From Candidatus Staskawiczbacteria bacterium (GTDB taxonomy: Bacteria > Patescibacteria > Paceibacteria > Paceibacterales > Staskawiczbacteraceae): DNA of 64,000 nucleotides. The DNA is taken from the NCBI GenBank assembly GCA_903835075.1, contig CAILLM010000004.1:144850-208849 (forward strand), given 5' to 3'. The notes beneath the pieces are model-generated. The model had not been told where the DNA came from. It saw only the letters and a program-made list of their open reading frames with translations, and searched no databases. The translations under genes and the position numbers were made by a program. Shown one piece after another: positions 53,860 through 60,307 of this stretch (its first letter is position 1; each line of letters opens with the position of its first letter).

Positions 53860-54399
53860 ATGAATAAATTTAAAGAAAATGTATTATTGCTGATAATGGG
53901 TGGGTTAGCTTTTGGATATAGCTATACTCCAACAATGCAGAGTAGGGTGCTGAAAGCGTTTGCCAAAGAATGGAAGAAAATAAATGGTAAAGATCTTAAA
54001 AGGGCGGTAGATTATTTATATAGGTTAAAATATATTGATAAACAAGGTGCGGGGTACGATATTGGTCAGTTGACTATAACCGAAAGGGGTAGGTTAAAGT
54101 CGCTAGATTGCCGTCTTGATAATTTAAAAAGTAAAAAAGATAAGTGGGATGGTAAGTGGCGAATGGTCAGTTTTGATATTCCAGAAAAATACAAACAAGG
54201 AAGGGACGCCCTGCGCAATAAATTGAAAAGTATTGGGTTTAGGGAATTACAGAAAAGCATCTTTATTACACCATATAATTGCAAAGAAGAGGTGGCACTT
54301 TTAGTGGGATTATTTAAATTGGAAAAGTTTGTTCGTTTTGGAATTTTAGAATATATTGATAACGAGGATTATTTTAAAAAAATATATAAAATAAGCTAA
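53860..54399 (+). CDS. PaaX-like regulator with C-terminal Cas2-like domain
   Basis: 179 aa. N-terminal helical/winged-helix part (VLKAFAKEWKKINGKDLKRA ... LTITERGRLKSL) followed by KWRMVSFDIPEKYKQGRDALRNKL, LQKSIFITPYNCKEEV and FVRFGILEYIDNEDYFKKIY, the ferredoxin-like PaaX middle domain that resembles Cas2 nuclease. There is no CRISPR array or cas1 here. Near-identical palindromes stand 68 nt before its start and 9 nt after its stop. Either an autoregulator with two operators or a nuclease acting on the repeat. Confidence 0.7.
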   Translation: MNKFKENVLLLIMGGLAFGYSYTPTMQSRVLKAFAKEWKKINGKDLKRAVDYLYRLKYIDKQGAGYDIGQLTITERGRLKSLDCRLDNLKSKKDKWDGKWRMVSFDIPEKYKQGRDALRNKLKSIGFRELQKSIFITPYNCKEEVALLVGLFKLEKFVRFGILEYIDNEDYFKKIYKIS

Positions 54400-54407
54400 A
54401 AATACTT

Positions 54408-54443
54408 GCATCATAATTTACGCTATCGCTGAAAATATGATGC
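54408..54443. repeat. Palindromic repeat, right copy
   Basis: Same palindrome as 53757-53791 with two substitutions; lies 10 nt before the rnhB ATG. Confidence 0.8.
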
Positions 54444-54453
54444 TGGGGGAATT

Positions 54454-55095
54454 ATGCAAAGTCCGAATTTTAGTGAAGAAAAAAAGTTATGGAAAAAAGG
54501 TTTTAAATGTATTGCAGGGCTAGATGAAGTGGGGCGCGGACCTTTGGCGGGACCAGTGGTGGCTTGTGCTGTTTTTGTGAAGCCATATGCAAAAATATTA
54601 GTAACAGGAATTAATGATTCAAAAAAACTTTCTGAAAAACAGAGAGAAGTTTTATATAAGAACTTAATTAATCACAAAGATATAAAGTGGGAAATTGGAA
54701 TTGTTTCAGAAAAAGTCATTGATAAAATAAATATATTAGAAGCAACAAAACTGGCAATGAAAAAAGCCGTTAAAAACATGAACCCCGATTATTTATTGAT
54801 TGACGGCAATTTCGGGTTAAATATGAATATTTCTGAAAAATATATTGTTAAAGGCGATCAGAAAGTTTTATCAATTTCTATTGCCAGCATAATTGCTAAG
54901 GTGACACGGGATAGAATTATGGAAAAATTTCATAAAAAATATCCTCAGTATGGGTTTAACAAGCATAAAGGTTATGGGACTGCATTTCATATGGCAATGA
55001 TTAAGAAGTTTGGGCCGTGTAAAATTCATAGGGCATCTTTTTACCCGGTTTCTCAATTTAGTGGCTTTAGAGGGGCAACTATTGCAAGTTTTTAA
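54454..55095 (+). CDS. rnhB: Ribonuclease HII
   Basis: 213 aa. IAGLDEVGRGPLAGPVVACAV with catalytic Asp-Glu, DSKKLSEKQRE, YLLIDGNFG, GDQKVLSISIASIIAKVTRDRIM and HKGYGTAFH. Removes RNA from RNA-DNA hybrids. Head of the rnhB-rpmF-nusB-rnc-rpsP series. Confidence 0.96.
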   Translation: MQSPNFSEEKKLWKKGFKCIAGLDEVGRGPLAGPVVACAVFVKPYAKILVTGINDSKKLSEKQREVLYKNLINHKDIKWEIGIVSEKVIDKINILEATKLAMKKAVKNMNPDYLLIDGNFGLNMNISEKYIVKGDQKVLSISIASIIAKVTRDRIMEKFHKKYPQYGFNKHKGYGTAFHMAMIKKFGPCKIHRASFYPVSQFSGFRGATIASF

Positions 55096-55143
55096 TATTT
55101 GTTATACAATAAGAAATAATTAAAAATAATTTATTGAAATCAA

Positions 55144-55392
55144 ATGGCAGTACCAAGACATAGTCATACGAGAGGAAAAGTGGGCAGAAGCAGAATGCAC
55201 AAATATATAAAGAATGTGCAATTAAATGTTTGCCCAAAATGCAAAAAACCAATTTTGTCCCATACGGTTTGTTTAAATTGTGGACATTATAAAGGGACAG
55301 AAGTTATAAATGTTTTAGGCAAGCTTACAAAGAAAGACAAGAAAGCAAGAGAAAAAGAAATCAAGGACGTTGAGAAATCCGATACAAAATAA
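55144..55392 (+). CDS. rpmF: 50S ribosomal protein L32
   Basis: 82 aa. MAVPRHSHTRGKVGRSR and the zinc ribbon CPKCKKPILSHTVCLNCGHYKG (four Cys). A basic C-terminal tail (about 20 residues) extends beyond the usual 55-60 aa. Confidence 0.95.
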   Translation: MAVPRHSHTRGKVGRSRMHKYIKNVQLNVCPKCKKPILSHTVCLNCGHYKGTEVINVLGKLTKKDKKAREKEIKDVEKSDTK

Positions 55393-55405
55393 ATAAATTT
55401 AAATT

Positions 55406-55849
55406 ATGGCAAGTCGTCATTTATCGCGTTCAATTGTTTTGCAATCACTTTATGAGTGGGATTTTTATGACAAAAAGCCTAATTTGAAAGAAATTACTGA
55501 AAGAAATATTAAGGATTTTGGGCCTGGGCTAGAAGAACTGGATTTTATTTGGAATTTAATTGATGGCGTTGAAAAACATTTAGTTGAGCTTGATAAAATA
55601 ATTGAAAAAGCAGCGCCAGAGTGGCCAATTGCTCAAATTGCAATGATTGATAGAAATGTCTTAAGAATTGGTTTGTTGGAATTGCTGTATTCAAATAAAG
55701 AAGAAGTACCACCAAAAGTTGCCATAAATGAAGCAATAGAATTGGCAAAAACATTTTCAGGGACAACTTCTGGAAAATTTATTAATGGAGTTTTGGGAAC
55801 AGTTTACAAACAATTAGACCCGCCTGCACAGGCAGGAGAAAAAGTATAG
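55406..55849 (+). CDS. nusB: Transcription antitermination factor NusB
   Basis: 147 aa. SRHLSRSIVLQSLYEWDF, APEWPIAQIAMIDRNVLRIGLLEL, INEAIELAKTFSGTTSGKFINGVLG. Binds boxA RNA with NusE in rRNA antitermination. The last residues PPAQAGEKV come from a palindromic repeat (55819-55837). Confidence 0.94.
   Translation: MASRHLSRSIVLQSLYEWDFYDKKPNLKEITERNIKDFGPGLEELDFIWNLIDGVEKHLVELDKIIEKAAPEWPIAQIAMIDRNVLRIGLLELLYSNKEEVPPKVAINEAIELAKTFSGTTSGKFINGVLGTVYKQLDPPAQAGEKV
55819..55837. repeat. In-gene palindromic repeat, PAQAG class
   Basis: CCGCCTGCACAGGCAGG near the nusB stop; encodes PPAQAG. Confidence 0.75.
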
Positions 55850-56542
55850 ATGATGGATTTCGAAATTTTAGAAAAAAAATTAGGAGTAGAATTCAAGGAT
55901 AAGAATCTTTTAAAACATGCTTTCACGCACAGGTCTTATTTAAATGAAAACCCAGAATTAAAATTAGAGCATAATGAAAGATTAGAATTTTTAGGAGATG
56001 CGGTTATGGAATTAATTGTGACAGAACATCTTTATAAAGAATATCCAGAAAAAGCAGAAGGAGACTTAACTAATTGGAGAGCTGCCCTAGTTAACGCAAA
56101 AATGTTAACCAGCGTTGCAAAAGAATTAGAGTTTAATGATTTTCTTTTGCTTTCTAAGGGTGAGTCGAAGGAAATGGGCAAAGCAAGAGATTATATTTTA
56201 GCTAATTCCTTTGAAGCATTTTTAGGGGCATATTACTTAGATTCTGGTTTTGATGCATGTGATGAATTTATAAAAAAGAATTTATTAAAAAATTTAGCAG
56301 AAATAATAAGAGACGGTTCGTATAAAGATGCAAAGTCAAAATTTCAGGAAGAGGCGCAAGAAAGAGTTTCTATTACGCCAAATTATAAAGTAATCAGTGA
56401 GTCAGGTCCAGACCACGAAAAAAGTTTTGTGGTGGGAGTATACTTAAATGATGAGCTTGTTGCCGAAGGTAAGGGTTTGTCAAAACGTGAAGCAGAATCA
56501 GCAGCAGCCGAGCTGGCACTTGGTGTTAAAAAATGGAATTAA
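55850..56542 (+). CDS. rnc: Ribonuclease III
   Basis: 230 aa (ATG 55850 or 55853). Catalytic motif HNERLEFLGDAVMELIV, second acidic site NSFEAFLGAYYLDSG, C-terminal dsRNA-binding domain (DAKSKFQEEAQER ... GKGLSKREAESAAAELAL). Processes rRNA and structured mRNAs. Directly follows nusB. Confidence 0.96.
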   Translation: MMDFEILEKKLGVEFKDKNLLKHAFTHRSYLNENPELKLEHNERLEFLGDAVMELIVTEHLYKEYPEKAEGDLTNWRAALVNAKMLTSVAKELEFNDFLLLSKGESKEMGKARDYILANSFEAFLGAYYLDSGFDACDEFIKKNLLKNLAEIIRDGSYKDAKSKFQEEAQERVSITPNYKVISESGPDHEKSFVVGVYLNDELVAEGKGLSKREAESAAAELALGVKKWN

Positions 56543-56572
56543 TAAAAATTTAAAAAATAATTTTAAACAAAA

Positions 56573-57016
56573 ATGTTAACTATTAGACTAACAAGAAAAG
56601 GAAAAAAGAATCAGCCATTTTTTAGAGTGGTTGTAATTGATAAAAGAAGTTCAACAAGAGGTGGAAGATCTGTTGAAGATTTGGGTTATGTTGACCCATT
56701 GAAAAAAAGAAAGAGCCTTAATGCAGAAAGAATAAAATATTGGCTTTCAAAAGGAGCACAAGCTTCAGATACAATGCACAACCTTTTAGTTGCAGAAAAA
56801 ATTATTGAAGCAGATAAAGTTCACGTTTCTAAATTGAGCAAAAAAGCAAAAGAAAAAATGAAAGCAACAGCTGAAGCAAAAGTTGCAGCAGAAGAGACAG
56901 CAAAAGCTAAGGCACCCGCCTCCGCCGAAGGCTCCGTCGAGGCAAAGGAAAAAGAAGAAGTTATACCAGAAGAGGCAGCACCAGAAGCTACCGAAGAGCC
57001 ACCCGCCTCCGCATAA
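56573..57016 (+). CDS. rpsP: 30S ribosomal protein S16 with Ala/Glu-rich tail
   Basis: 147 aa; S16 core is residues 1-80 (MLTIRLTRKGKKNQPFFRVVV, GRSVEDLGYVDPLKKRKSL). The rest is a low-complexity Ala/Lys/Glu tail. Within it PASAEGSVEAK and the terminal PPASA are encoded by palindromic repeats (56915-56943 and about 56999-57030); the second copy supplies the stop. Confidence 0.95.
   Translation: MLTIRLTRKGKKNQPFFRVVVIDKRSSTRGGRSVEDLGYVDPLKKRKSLNAERIKYWLSKGAQASDTMHNLLVAEKIIEADKVHVSKLSKKAKEKMKATAEAKVAAEETAKAKAPASAEGSVEAKEKEEVIPEEAAPEATEEPPASA
56915..56943. repeat. In-gene palindromic repeat, AEGS class
   Basis: CCGCCTCCGCCGAAGGCTCC in rpsP; encodes PASAEGS. Confidence 0.75.
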
Positions 57017-57057
57017 ATCTACCGCGAGGCAACGACGGAATAAGATTTTATAAAAAC

Positions 57058-57083
57058 AAAAATCCGTTGAAAGGCGGATTTTT
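57058..57083 (+). terminator. Terminator after rpsP
   Basis: AAAAATCCG - 8 nt - CGGATTTTT. Confidence 0.85.
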
Positions 57084-57111
57084 AGATATATAGGGAAGAA
57101 TGGAATGTCTA

Positions 57112-57140
57112 TTGACAAGGTTCTTTAAAAGTGCTATAAT
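57112..57140 (+). promoter_or_regulatory. Consensus promoter of structured RNA and paralog unit 1
   Basis: TTGACA (57112-57117), 17 nt, TATAAT (57135-57140). Confidence 0.88.
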
Positions 57141-57146
57141 TAGAAT

Positions 57147-57290
57147 ATAGAGGGCGTTTAGGAGATTTCTCTTTGTTGACCGATTTTGTGGCTCCGGCTG
57201 CGAAACTCGAGATATAAAGTTCGGCAATGGAAAATTTTTATAATTTTTCGCAAGTATCGGACAGGAGAGATCTCCCAAGCGCCCTTTTCT
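57147..57290 (+). ncRNA. Rod-shaped structured RNA, unknown family (6S-like layout)
   Basis: From the promoter at 57112-57140 a transcript of about 144 nt would fold with its ends together: AGGGCG/CGCCCT (57151-57156, 57280-57285), GGAGAT/ATCTCC (57161-57166, 57270-57275), CCGAT/ATCGG (57180-57184, 57256-57260), TTGTG/CGCAA (57186-57190, 57249-57253), and two end hairpins, then TTTTCT. It is non-coding and missing from the second unit. Rod shape with internal loops fits 6S RNA, but I see no decisive 6S signature. Confidence 0.55.
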
Positions 57291-57343
57291 ATTCCAATAT
57301 TCCGCGGAATAACGGAATAGCAGATGGTAGCACTTTAAAAGAG

Positions 57344-57396
57344 GTGGTTGCAGACATAAGTTACTAAAATCATTAGTATTTTCTGTCTGTGACTAC
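57344..57396 (+). promoter_or_regulatory. Conserved leader hairpin, unit 1
   Basis: GTGGTTGCAGACA pairs with TGTCTGTGACTAC (with G-U pairs). The same hairpin precedes unit 2 at 57965-58017 although the loops differ. Confidence 0.6.
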
Positions 57397-57432
57397 TAAA
57401 CAACAATAACAACGAACCGAAAGGAAAAAGAC

Positions 57433-57813
57433 ATGACACTGAAAAGAGCACAGGAAATCCTAACAAAAATCAACTGTTGGGAATTGGATGGCAAGGGGGA
57501 CTTTGCTGAAATCCAAACCGACCAAGAAGGTTGGCAGGCGTTCGCCGATGAAATTGGGATTACCCTAGATGAGCTTGACGAATTCGTCACTCTCCATCTG
57601 ATGGGTTGTCTTGATTCCGATGATGATTGGCCTGGTGACGACGAGGATGACTTCGAGCCGGCGATGCCTGAATTCGATGCGGAGGCATGGGAAGAGGAGA
57701 GCGGCACAAGTTGCCAAGTTTCCGATTCCAGGTCGTACAGCCCGCTGTCCACGGGCGATTGGTTTTCCGATGCCAACCAAGCCGCTTGTGACAGGGGTGG
57801 CGACGATGACTAG
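57433..57813 (+). CDS. Acidic hypothetical protein, tandem paralog 1
   Basis: 126 aa. Begins MTLKRAQEILTKINCWE like its neighbour at 58048 (MTLKRAREIADKVFDWE), then an Asp/Glu-rich body and C-terminus GGDDD. Strong Shine-Dalgarno (GAAAGGA) 8 nt before ATG. GC-rich compared with flanks. No family recognised. Stands in its own transcription unit inserted between rpsP and khpA. Confidence 0.7.
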   Translation: MTLKRAQEILTKINCWELDGKGDFAEIQTDQEGWQAFADEIGITLDELDEFVTLHLMGCLDSDDDWPGDDEDDFEPAMPEFDAEAWEEESGTSCQVSDSRSYSPLSTGDWFSDANQAACDRGGDDD

Positions 57814-57834
57814 GACTCCCGCTAATCGTGGCTC

Positions 57835-57886
57835 GCAAGTGCCTATAAACTTGCAATGGACCTGCGGTTTTACCAAGGGTCCTTTA
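57835..57886 (+). terminator. Twin 3' hairpins, unit 1
   Basis: GCAAGT - GCCTATAA - ACTTGC, then GGACC ... GGTCC with a T-rich tail. The first loop contains TGCCTATAAA; unit 2 has TGCCAATAAA. Confidence 0.75.
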
Positions 57887-57898
57887 AATTGTTTAATA

Positions 57899-57927
57899 TT
57901 GACATTAATATTTTAAAGTGATATAAT
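57899..57927 (+). promoter_or_regulatory. Consensus promoter of paralog unit 2
   Basis: TTGACA (57899-57904), 17 nt, TATAAT (57922-57927). Confidence 0.88.
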
Positions 57928-57964
57928 CAAAACGAAAATTACAGAGGTTAGTTCTTTCAAAAAA

Positions 57965-58017
57965 GTGGTTGCAGGCAAAAGATACAGATATTCTCGGTAT
58001 TTTCTGTCTGCAACTAC
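57965..58017 (+). promoter_or_regulatory. Conserved leader hairpin, unit 2
   Basis: GTGGTTGCAGGCA pairs with TGTCTGCAACTAC. Stem kept relative to unit 1, loop diverged. Confidence 0.6.
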
Positions 58018-58047
58018 AAACAAAAAACTGAATTGAAAGGAAAAGAC

Positions 58048-58425
58048 ATGACACTTAAGAGAGCAAGAGAAATAGCCGATAAGGTCTTCGACTGGGAACA
58101 GAAAGCTGATGAAGGCACTTTTGGAGATGTTGTCGCCGGTGACAACTATCGGAACCTGTCAGTATTCACTGATATTCCAGAGCAGGAACTCAGGGAGTTT
58201 GAGGAGTACTGGGGATCCAACCGTTACTGTCGGGATGTCGAAGAGGATGCCGCTTGCGACCATAACCCGCAACGCTCGGTAAACGAGGACCTTCTAACGG
58301 AGCTCGCCGACGGCGACGACGACGATGAAGCCGATTATGAGGCACTTCGCTATGCTGAGATGGAGCGCATCCTCGAAGAGGACGGACTCCCCCTTCTCAA
58401 CTCCTGGGACTATCGCTGGGCTTGA
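58048..58425 (+). CDS. Acidic hypothetical protein, tandem paralog 2
   Basis: 125 aa from ATG 58048 (Shine-Dalgarno GAAAGGA 7 nt upstream). N-terminal 17 residues match paralog 1, and an acidic centre (ADGDDDDEADYE) and C-terminal LLNSWDYRWA follow. The two proteins differ widely after the N-terminus while their UTR structures remain alike. Function unknown. Confidence 0.7.
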   Translation: MTLKRAREIADKVFDWEQKADEGTFGDVVAGDNYRNLSVFTDIPEQELREFEEYWGSNRYCRDVEEDAACDHNPQRSVNEDLLTELADGDDDDEADYEALRYAEMERILEEDGLPLLNSWDYRWA

Positions 58426-58435
58426 ATTCGTGGCT

Positions 58436-58490
58436 ACAACGTGCCAATAAACGTTGTAAATGGACCCCTGGTAACTCTTGGGTCCTTTTT
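58436..58490 (+). terminator. Twin 3' hairpins, unit 2
   Basis: ACAACG - TGCCAATAAA - CGTTGT, then GGACCC ... GGGTCC with T5. Confidence 0.85.
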
Positions 58491-58532
58491 ATTGCATAAT
58501 ATTGACTCCTCACCATTTAATATGGTGAAGAG

Positions 58533-58561
58533 TTGACACCTTTTGCCAAAAGGAGTAAAAT
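58533..58561 (+). promoter_or_regulatory. khpA promoter
   Basis: TTGACA (58533-58538), 17 nt, TAAAAT (58556-58561). A hairpin CTCACCAT/ATGGTGAAGAG lies just upstream. Confidence 0.75.
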
Positions 58562-58583
58562 TAAATAAATTAAAGGTCGCAGG

Positions 58584-58931
58584 ATGAATATTAGTTTAAA
58601 TGAAAGTACCATGACACAAGAAAACGATAAAGAGTTTCTTGAGTACATTGTTAAGGAATTAGTTGATAATCCTAAAGACGTCAAAGTAGAAAGAAAAGTT
58701 GACGAAATGGGAGTATTGCTTTCATTGAAAGTAAACCCAGCAGATATGGGTCAAATCATTGGAAGAGAAGGATCAACAGCCAAAGCAATCAGAAACTTGG
58801 TCCGAATTGTCGGATTAAAGAATCACGCCAGAGTGAACCTCAAAATTGAGGAACCAGAAGGCGGACGTGCTCCAAGACCAGAAGCAAAACAAGAAGTCAC
58901 AGCAGACGACTTAGATAATATTTCTTTGTAA
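58584..58931 (+). CDS. khpA: KH-domain RNA-binding protein KhpA
   Basis: 115 aa from ATG 58584; ATG 58611 (MTQEND) is an alternative. One type II KH domain: LEYIVKELVDNPKDVKVE and NPADMGQIIGREGSTAKAIRNLV with the GxxG loop. Partner of KhpB in RNA binding; usual neighbour of rpsP and trmD. Preceded by AAAGGTCGCAGG. Confidence 0.93.
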   Translation: MNISLNESTMTQENDKEFLEYIVKELVDNPKDVKVERKVDEMGVLLSLKVNPADMGQIIGREGSTAKAIRNLVRIVGLKNHARVNLKIEEPEGGRAPRPEAKQEVTADDLDNISL

Positions 58932-58939
58932 TTTAAAGA

Positions 58940-58975
58940 AAAACAAAAAACGCATTCGTGCGTTTTTTGTTTTTC
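58940..58975 (+). terminator. Terminator after khpA
   Basis: AAAACAAAAAACGCA - TTCG - TGCGTTTTTTGTTTT, long A/T-rich stem. Confidence 0.9.
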
Positions 58976-58992
58976 TGTGTTATAATCGTTAC

Positions 58993-59691
58993 ATGATTAA
59001 ATTTGATGTAATTACAATTTTTCCAGAAATGTTTAGTTCTTATTTAAAAGAGAGCTTGATTTCGCGTGCACAGCAAAAAAAGTTTATAAAAATAAATTTA
59101 CATAATTTAAGAAAGTGGACAACTGATAATCATAAAACAGTTGATGGTAGGCCATTTGGAGGTGGATTGGGAATGGTTTTAAAAGTGGAACCAATTTATA
59201 AAGCTGTGAAGTTTATAAAGTCAAAAGTTAAAGGTAAAAAGTCTAAGGTTATACTTTTCACGCCACGTGGACAAAAATTTAATCAAAAGTTAGCCAACAA
59301 ATTATCTAAGCTAAATCAAATTATTTTTATTTGTGGGCGGTATGAAGGCGTTGATGAAAGAGTTGGAGAAAAAATTGCTGACATGGAAATTTCAATTGGT
59401 GAGTATGACTTAATGGGTGGGGAATTGCCAGCAATGGTTGCCATTGAAACTATTTCAAGATTAGTGCCGGGAGTTATTGGCAAGGAACAATTGTTAAAAG
59501 AAAGGGTTTCAAAAACAGGAGGATTTTTAGAATATGCACAATACACCCGCCCTGAAATATTCAGGGCGAGGCTCGCCAAAGGCGGCAAGGCCAAGGTTGA
59601 AAGTTGGCGTGTGCCCGAGGTATTATTGTCGGGGAATCATAAAAAAATAGACGAGTGGAAAAAATTACACGGCAAGGTTATTGAAGAATAA
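58993..59691 (+). CDS. trmD: tRNA (guanine-N1)-methyltransferase
   Basis: 232 aa. FDVITIFPEMFSSYLKESL, VDGRPFGGGLGMVLKVEPI, FICGRYEGVDERV, EISIGEYDLMGGELPAMV and YTRPEIF ... VPEVLLSGNHKKIDEW. Methylates G37. Between YTRPEIF and VPEVLL, normally a few residues apart, lies RARLAKGGKAKVESWR from a palindromic repeat (59548-59592). rimM, usually adjacent, is absent. Confidence 0.95.
   Translation: MIKFDVITIFPEMFSSYLKESLISRAQQKKFIKINLHNLRKWTTDNHKTVDGRPFGGGLGMVLKVEPIYKAVKFIKSKVKGKKSKVILFTPRGQKFNQKLANKLSKLNQIIFICGRYEGVDERVGEKIADMEISIGEYDLMGGELPAMVAIETISRLVPGVIGKEQLLKERVSKTGGFLEYAQYTRPEIFRARLAKGGKAKVESWRVPEVLLSGNHKKIDEWKKLHGKVIEE
59548..59592. repeat. In-gene palindromic repeat in trmD
   Basis: CGCCCTGAA - ATA - TTCAGGGCG (59548-59568) followed by GGCTCGCC/GGCGG. 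Expands the TrmD knot-to-C-domain linker. Confidence 0.75.
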
Positions 59692-59719
59692 TAATTTTTG
59701 TGATATAAGTATTTATATT

Positions 59720-59802
59720 GGGCGTGTGGCTGAGCAGCAAAGGCAACAGACTGTAAATCTGTCGGGTTCTACCCTTCGCAGGTGCAAGTCCTGCCGCGCC
59801 CA
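59720..59802 (+). tRNA. tRNA-Tyr (GTA), non-canonical elbow
   Basis: Class II cloverleaf: acceptor GGGCGTG/CGCGCCC, D-arm, anticodon stem ACAGA-CTGTAAA-TCTGT, long variable arm, T-arm CAGG-TGCAAGT-CCTG. CCA not encoded. D-loop has A18-G19 instead of G18-G19 and the T-loop has G55 instead of U55; G57 is A. Confidence 0.95.
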
Positions 59803-59816
59803 CTTTGCAAAGCAAG

Positions 59817-59841
59817 GTGTCCCGAGCTTGTCGAAGGGCAC
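59817..59841. repeat. Palindromic repeat between the two tRNAs, STGSG class
   Basis: GTCCCGAGCTTGTCGAAGGGCAC; same core CTTCGACA..TCGGG as the in-gene copies, here non-coding. Confidence 0.65.
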
Positions 59842-59847
59842 AAACCC

Positions 59848-59920
59848 GCCGATGTAGCTCAGTTAGCAGAGCATTTCCATGGTAAGGAAAAGGTCCGCAG
59901 TGCAAATCTGCGCATCGGCT
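59848..59920 (+). tRNA. tRNA-Thr (GGT), non-canonical elbow
   Basis: Acceptor GCCGATG/CATCGGC, D-loop AGTTAGCA (A18, G19), anticodon stem TTTCC-ATGGTAA-GGAAA, T-arm CGCAG-TGCAAAT-CTGCG (G55, A57). CCA not encoded. All stems pair perfectly, so it is not a pseudo-tRNA. Confidence 0.95.
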
Positions 59921-60025
59921 CAGAAATATAGAAATTTCTAAAGAAATTTATATAATTACGTCGCTCGGTCGTAATGAAAATAAATCTTCATTCCTCCCTC
60001 GCTAGTAATTATTAAAAACAAACTT

Positions 60026-60187
60026 ATGGCAGTTAAAAAACCGTTTTTAAAAATTCAATGTACTGTTTGCAAAACTACAAACTATTTTGCAAAAAAAACA
60101 AAAGCAATGGCCGAGAAAAAACTCGAGCTTAAAAAATATTGCTCAAAATGCAGAAAAACTACACCTCATAAAGAAACTAAGAAATAG
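60026..60187 (+). CDS. rpmG: 50S ribosomal protein L33
   Basis: 53 aa: MAVKKPFLKIQCTVCKTTNY, AEKKLELKKYCSKCRKTTPH. Four Cys zinc ribbon retained. It follows the Tyr and Thr tRNAs, as in many bacteria where this group precedes secE; here secE is about 28 kb away. Confidence 0.95.
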   Translation: MAVKKPFLKIQCTVCKTTNYFAKKTKAMAEKKLELKKYCSKCRKTTPHKETKK

Positions 60188-60194
60188 AATTAAG

Positions 60195-60217
60195 AGCCCC
60201 GCAATGCGGGGTTTTTT
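60195..60217 (+). terminator. Terminator after rpmG
   Basis: CCCCGC - AAT - GCGGGG followed by T6. Confidence 0.93.
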
Positions 60218-60307
60218 GTTAGAAAAAATTTTGACAAAAGAAAAAGATTATTTTAAGGTTAGTTATTCAATAAGACCTTTTACAACTAAATATGGAAAGA
60301 CAAAATT

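Noticed and set aside
53757..54443. CRISPR locus, suggested by the Cas2-like domain and repeats
   Set aside because: Only two repeats 650 bp apart with a gene between them, no spacers and no cas1 or effector gene.
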